Shown: positions 62,092-64,000 of the stretch, piece by piece | Layout of the letters: every line of letters begins with the position of its first letter | Numbering within the stretch: position 1 is the stretch's first letter | Source of the DNA: Microthrixaceae bacterium | Lineage (GTDB): Bacteria; Actinomycetota; Acidimicrobiia; Acidimicrobiales; Poriferisodalaceae | DNA: 64,000 nt | Reading direction: 5' to 3' | Assembly: GCA_011523825.1 (NCBI GenBank) | Contig: WTFX01000026.1 | Coordinates: forward strand, 330,321 to 394,320 | Position numbers and translations under genes: made by a program | The notes under the pieces: model-generated | What the model was told of the DNA's origin: nothing | Databases searched by the model: none | What the model saw: only the letters and a program-made list of their open reading frames with translations

Positions 62092-62877
62092 ATGAACGGG
62101 TTGTGCGCCCGCAGCGGCTCACCGAAGCGGACTGCGCTGATGGGTGCGCTGTCGGCGATCGTCGTGCTCTTGCTGTTGGCGCTAGGTGTGCCAGCGGGGG
62201 CGCAGTCGACCGATGTCCCGTCACCCCCAGAAGGGCTCTCGGTGACATCGGTGACACACAACTCGGTGACCCTTTCCTGGACGCCGCCGAGCGATGCGAG
62301 CGTGACGGGCTATCAGGTGCTTCGACGCGATCACGCTGACGGCATCACCAGCACCTATGCCGTCATCGCGGACGATCTGGGCAGCGACACCGCGTCGTAC
62401 GTCGACACCGGCGTCTCGGCCTCGTCGTCCTACTCGTACCGGGTCAAGGCGCGCAATGCCGCCGGCTTGAGCACCTCCTCGAGGCATGTGCGCGCCGACA
62501 CTCCGGCGGCACCGGCTCCCGTCGCCTACAGCACCATTCCGGTCGCGCAGGTCTTCTCCAAGTCAGACCCCGGGCCCAACTCGCCGCAGCCGCAATCGCC
62601 ACCGCCGCCGCTTGGTCAAGGCGTGACGCAGAAAGACGACGGTCAATCGGGCCAGGAGAACAAGGACCCTGCTGACGAGTCGAAACAGCAGCGCTCAGAT
62701 CACGACTCGCCGTCGCAAGACACCACGCCGCCGGGTCAGCCGACGTCCAGCGCGTCCACCCCCGATCCGGACCCGCCCGAAGAGACAGACACCGAAACCG
62801 AGACCCAGCCGCCGCCAACGCGGAAGCAGTTGATGGAGCGCGTCACCGTCCGAGTGGCACCGGCTCCCGGGAACTGA
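62092..62877 (+). CDS. Secreted fibronectin type III domain protein
   Basis: A 261-residue protein. The signal peptide spans about residues 17-42 (LMGALSAIVVLLLLALGVPAGAQ). One fibronectin III domain follows at about residues 48-142 (PPEGLSVTSVTHNSVTLSWTPPSDASVTGYQVLRR, SSYSYRVKARNAAGLSTSSRHV). The rest is a disordered tail rich in Pro, Gln, Ser and Asp, ending RKQLMERVTVRVAPAPGN, without a sortase motif or C-terminal helix. It is probably released or loosely bound. A TTG at 62071 in the same frame is an alternative start. Confidence 0.75.
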   Translation: MNGLCARSGSPKRTALMGALSAIVVLLLLALGVPAGAQSTDVPSPPEGLSVTSVTHNSVTLSWTPPSDASVTGYQVLRRDHADGITSTYAVIADDLGSDTASYVDTGVSASSSYSYRVKARNAAGLSTSSRHVRADTPAAPAPVAYSTIPVAQVFSKSDPGPNSPQPQSPPPPLGQGVTQKDDGQSGQENKDPADESKQQRSDHDSPSQDTTPPGQPTSSASTPDPDPPEETDTETETQPPPTRKQLMERVTVRVAPAPGN

Positions 62878-62969
62878 GCCAGCACTCATCCGTCCGACGG
62901 AGCCCGAGATCGCTCAGTCGGGGATCCAGTCTTCGGTTTGGAAGCCGAGCCCGTCGACGTCGGCGCGTC

Positions 62970-63557
62970 CTAGCTGCGGGCAAAGCTGACGAGTTCGCCG
63001 ACATCCCCGGCATCGGCAGAACGCAATGCTGCGATGTACCGCTGACGCAGTTCCTCGGTGGGGACTTGCAGGTTGCTGCCCCAGCTGAAGGCGTCACGGC
63101 CCAGGTTCGCAATGAGCAGGTCGGCACTAATGCGGCTGTGTCTGCCGTTGCCGTTGACGAAGGGGTGGATGAAGACAAGGCGATGATGGAAGCGCACGGC
63201 GATCTCATCTGGTTCCCAGGTCTCATGCTCGACCCATGCTGCAGCGTCATTCACGACATTCCGAACGTCGGAGGGGATGGTCATCGGCTCAATGCCGATG
63301 TTGGTGTCGGAGGTTCGATACCGGCCAGCCCAGCCCCAAACATCGCTGAACATGGATTTGTGCAGATTGCGTAAGTATTTGTCGTCGAGCAGCGTCGGCA
63401 GTCGCGGCTTTGGACGCAGCAGTGCCTTGGCGATGTTGCGCTGCTCGGCGTCGAAGAGCTCCTGCCGCGTCGTGATGTCTAGCTGAAGCAGGTCGGCTCG
63501 GTCTTCGTCAGACAGCAGTGTGTGTCCGTCCCCGAGCGGGGCCGCAAGGTTGCTCAT
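62970..63557 (-). CDS. Fic/DOC family protein, 'mobile mystery protein B' type
   Basis: A 195-residue protein with an intact Fic motif HPFVNGNGRHSR (near residue 130) and the leading DVWGWAGRYRTSDTNIGIEP block. Fic enzymes transfer AMP or another nucleotide part to target proteins. This subfamily travels with an HTH protein, as here: the HTH gene ends 11 bases upstream. It begins MSNLAAPLGDGHTLLSDEDRADL with a 45-residue N-terminal helix region. No inhibitory (S/T)xxxE(G/N) helix is obvious. It probably works as a toxin-like or regulatory module with the HTH partner. Confidence 0.85.
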   Translation of the reverse strand: MSNLAAPLGDGHTLLSDEDRADLLQLDITTRQELFDAEQRNIAKALLRPKPRLPTLLDDKYLRNLHKSMFSDVWGWAGRYRTSDTNIGIEPMTIPSDVRNVVNDAAAWVEHETWEPDEIAVRFHHRLVFIHPFVNGNGRHSRISADLLIANLGRDAFSWGSNLQVPTEELRQRYIAALRSADAGDVGELVSFARS

Positions 63558-63568
63558 GGCGGTATGCC

Positions 63569-64000
63569 CTACTCGGCACGCCAGAGGTCGCGCCGTTGTC
63601 GGAATTCAGCCGCGAGGTCAGCGATCTGTGCCTCGAGATCGTCGGGGGTGACCTCTTGGTCCTCGAGCCGCGAGTGAGCCATGACGTTTCGCAAATGCTT
63701 GATCGCGCTGAGCCGTGCCTGAATGTCAACCATTCCGTCGAGGCTTGAACGCGGCACCAGCGCATAGACGAGGTCGCAATTGAGGGCATCGGCGACCCTG
63801 ATCAGGGTGTCGAGCTTGAGCGTCCGTTCACGCTCACCTCGTTCGATGGCGGAGATGCGCGACGGATGAACGCCCATGCGGCGGGCGAGGTCCCCGCTGG
63901 TCATCCCTAGCGAATCGCGCAACGTCCGGACCCACCCCTGGGGGGGAGGGGCAAGATCAGCGAGGTCGCCGTGTCGACCGAAGCGCTGGTCGAGCCGACG
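63569..64000 (-). CDS. XRE-type HTH protein, 'mobile mystery protein A' type (partial, runs off window)
   Basis: The frame is open to the last base, so the 5' end lies outside the window; about 143 residues are visible. The HTH is SLGMTSGDLARRMGVHPSRISAIERGE, preceded by PPPQGWVRTLRD and followed by LDTLIRVADALNCDLVYALVPR, the characteristic arrangement of the DNA-binding partner of the Fic protein. TTG 63922 is an internal codon, not the likely start, because conserved residues continue upstream (RRLDQRFGRHGDLADLAPPPQG). It would repress or neutralise the Fic partner encoded downstream. Confidence 0.85.
   Translation of the reverse strand, partial: RRLDQRFGRHGDLADLAPPPQGWVRTLRDSLGMTSGDLARRMGVHPSRISAIERGERERTLKLDTLIRVADALNCDLVYALVPRSSLDGMVDIQARLSAIKHLRNVMAHSRLEDQEVTPDDLEAQIADLAAEFRQRRDLWRAE

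Noticed and set aside
1..64000. CRISPR array, rRNA operon, insertion sequence or prophage genes
   Set aside because: No regularly spaced repeats, rRNA-like segments, transposase or integrase frames were seen. The only long direct repeat is the 65-bp pair.

Overview
The window is one continuous stretch of very GC-rich, gene-dense bacterial chromosome. It suggests a high-GC actinomycete, most likely an Acidimicrobiia-like lineage. The reasons are abundant GTG/TTG starts, many 4-nt ATGA/GTGA gene overlaps, several apparently leaderless starts behind TAnnnT boxes, three luciferase-like (F420-type) oxidoreductases, PaaX, PucR and Rieske catabolic genes, and a UPF0182 protein. The lineage call is an inference; no rRNA gene is present.

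Left part (1-8701): the end of a thiamine-diphosphate enzyme, then housekeeping genes argJ, pcrA/uvrD, sucC-sucD, a GT4-type glycosyltransferase and a flippase-like membrane protein. From 8752 to 21394 lies an oxidative catabolic region: an F420-type LLM oxidoreductase, ThuA-like, SDR and DUF1330 proteins, a flavin/PLP oxidase fold protein, three Rieske oxygenases, a second SDR, a VOC protein, a geranylgeranyl-reductase-family flavoprotein and folD. It ends with a PaaX regulator divergent from the third Rieske gene, whose promoter overlaps an inverted repeat. Malate dehydrogenase and two orphan antitoxin-like regulators (XRE, AbrB) follow.

Centre (23611-34640): a compact catabolic locus. It encodes a DUF917 protein, a HyuA-type hydantoinase/oxoprolinase, an M19 dipeptidase, a PucR regulator, a DAO-type flavoprotein, a complete RbsABC-like importer (lipoprotein, double ATPase, permease) and an Asp/Glu/hydantoin racemase. 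Most junctions are translationally coupled. The set looks like an uptake-to-amino-acid pathway for a cyclic amide (hydantoin-like) or D-amino-acid-containing substrate; this is the strongest candidate for an undescribed system here. Next come a DacB-like peptidase with an extra N-terminal domain, purH-purN, a UPF0182 membrane protein and an initiator tRNA with a terminator.

Right part (42007-64000): a MazEF-like toxin-antitoxin pair sits between two copies of a 65-bp repeat. Each copy carries the promoter and first codons of the adjacent GNAT gene, so the antitoxin frame is joined to a copied GNAT 5' end. Then follows a branched-chain-amino-acid-type ABC importer with a coiled-coil lipoprotein and a LivM-LivG fusion. 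A divergent TetR gene faces a coupled five-gene catabolic operon (acyl-CoA/AMP ligase, alpha/beta hydrolase, LLM oxidoreductase, SDR, amidase). After these come an amine-oxidase-like flavoprotein and a lipoprotein-response regulator-histidine kinase operon preceded by an 11-bp-spaced direct repeat. The window ends with a dienelactone hydrolase, a small membrane protein, an LLM oxidoreductase, a secreted fibronectin-III protein and a Fic/HTH pair of the 'mobile mystery' type, the last gene running off the window.
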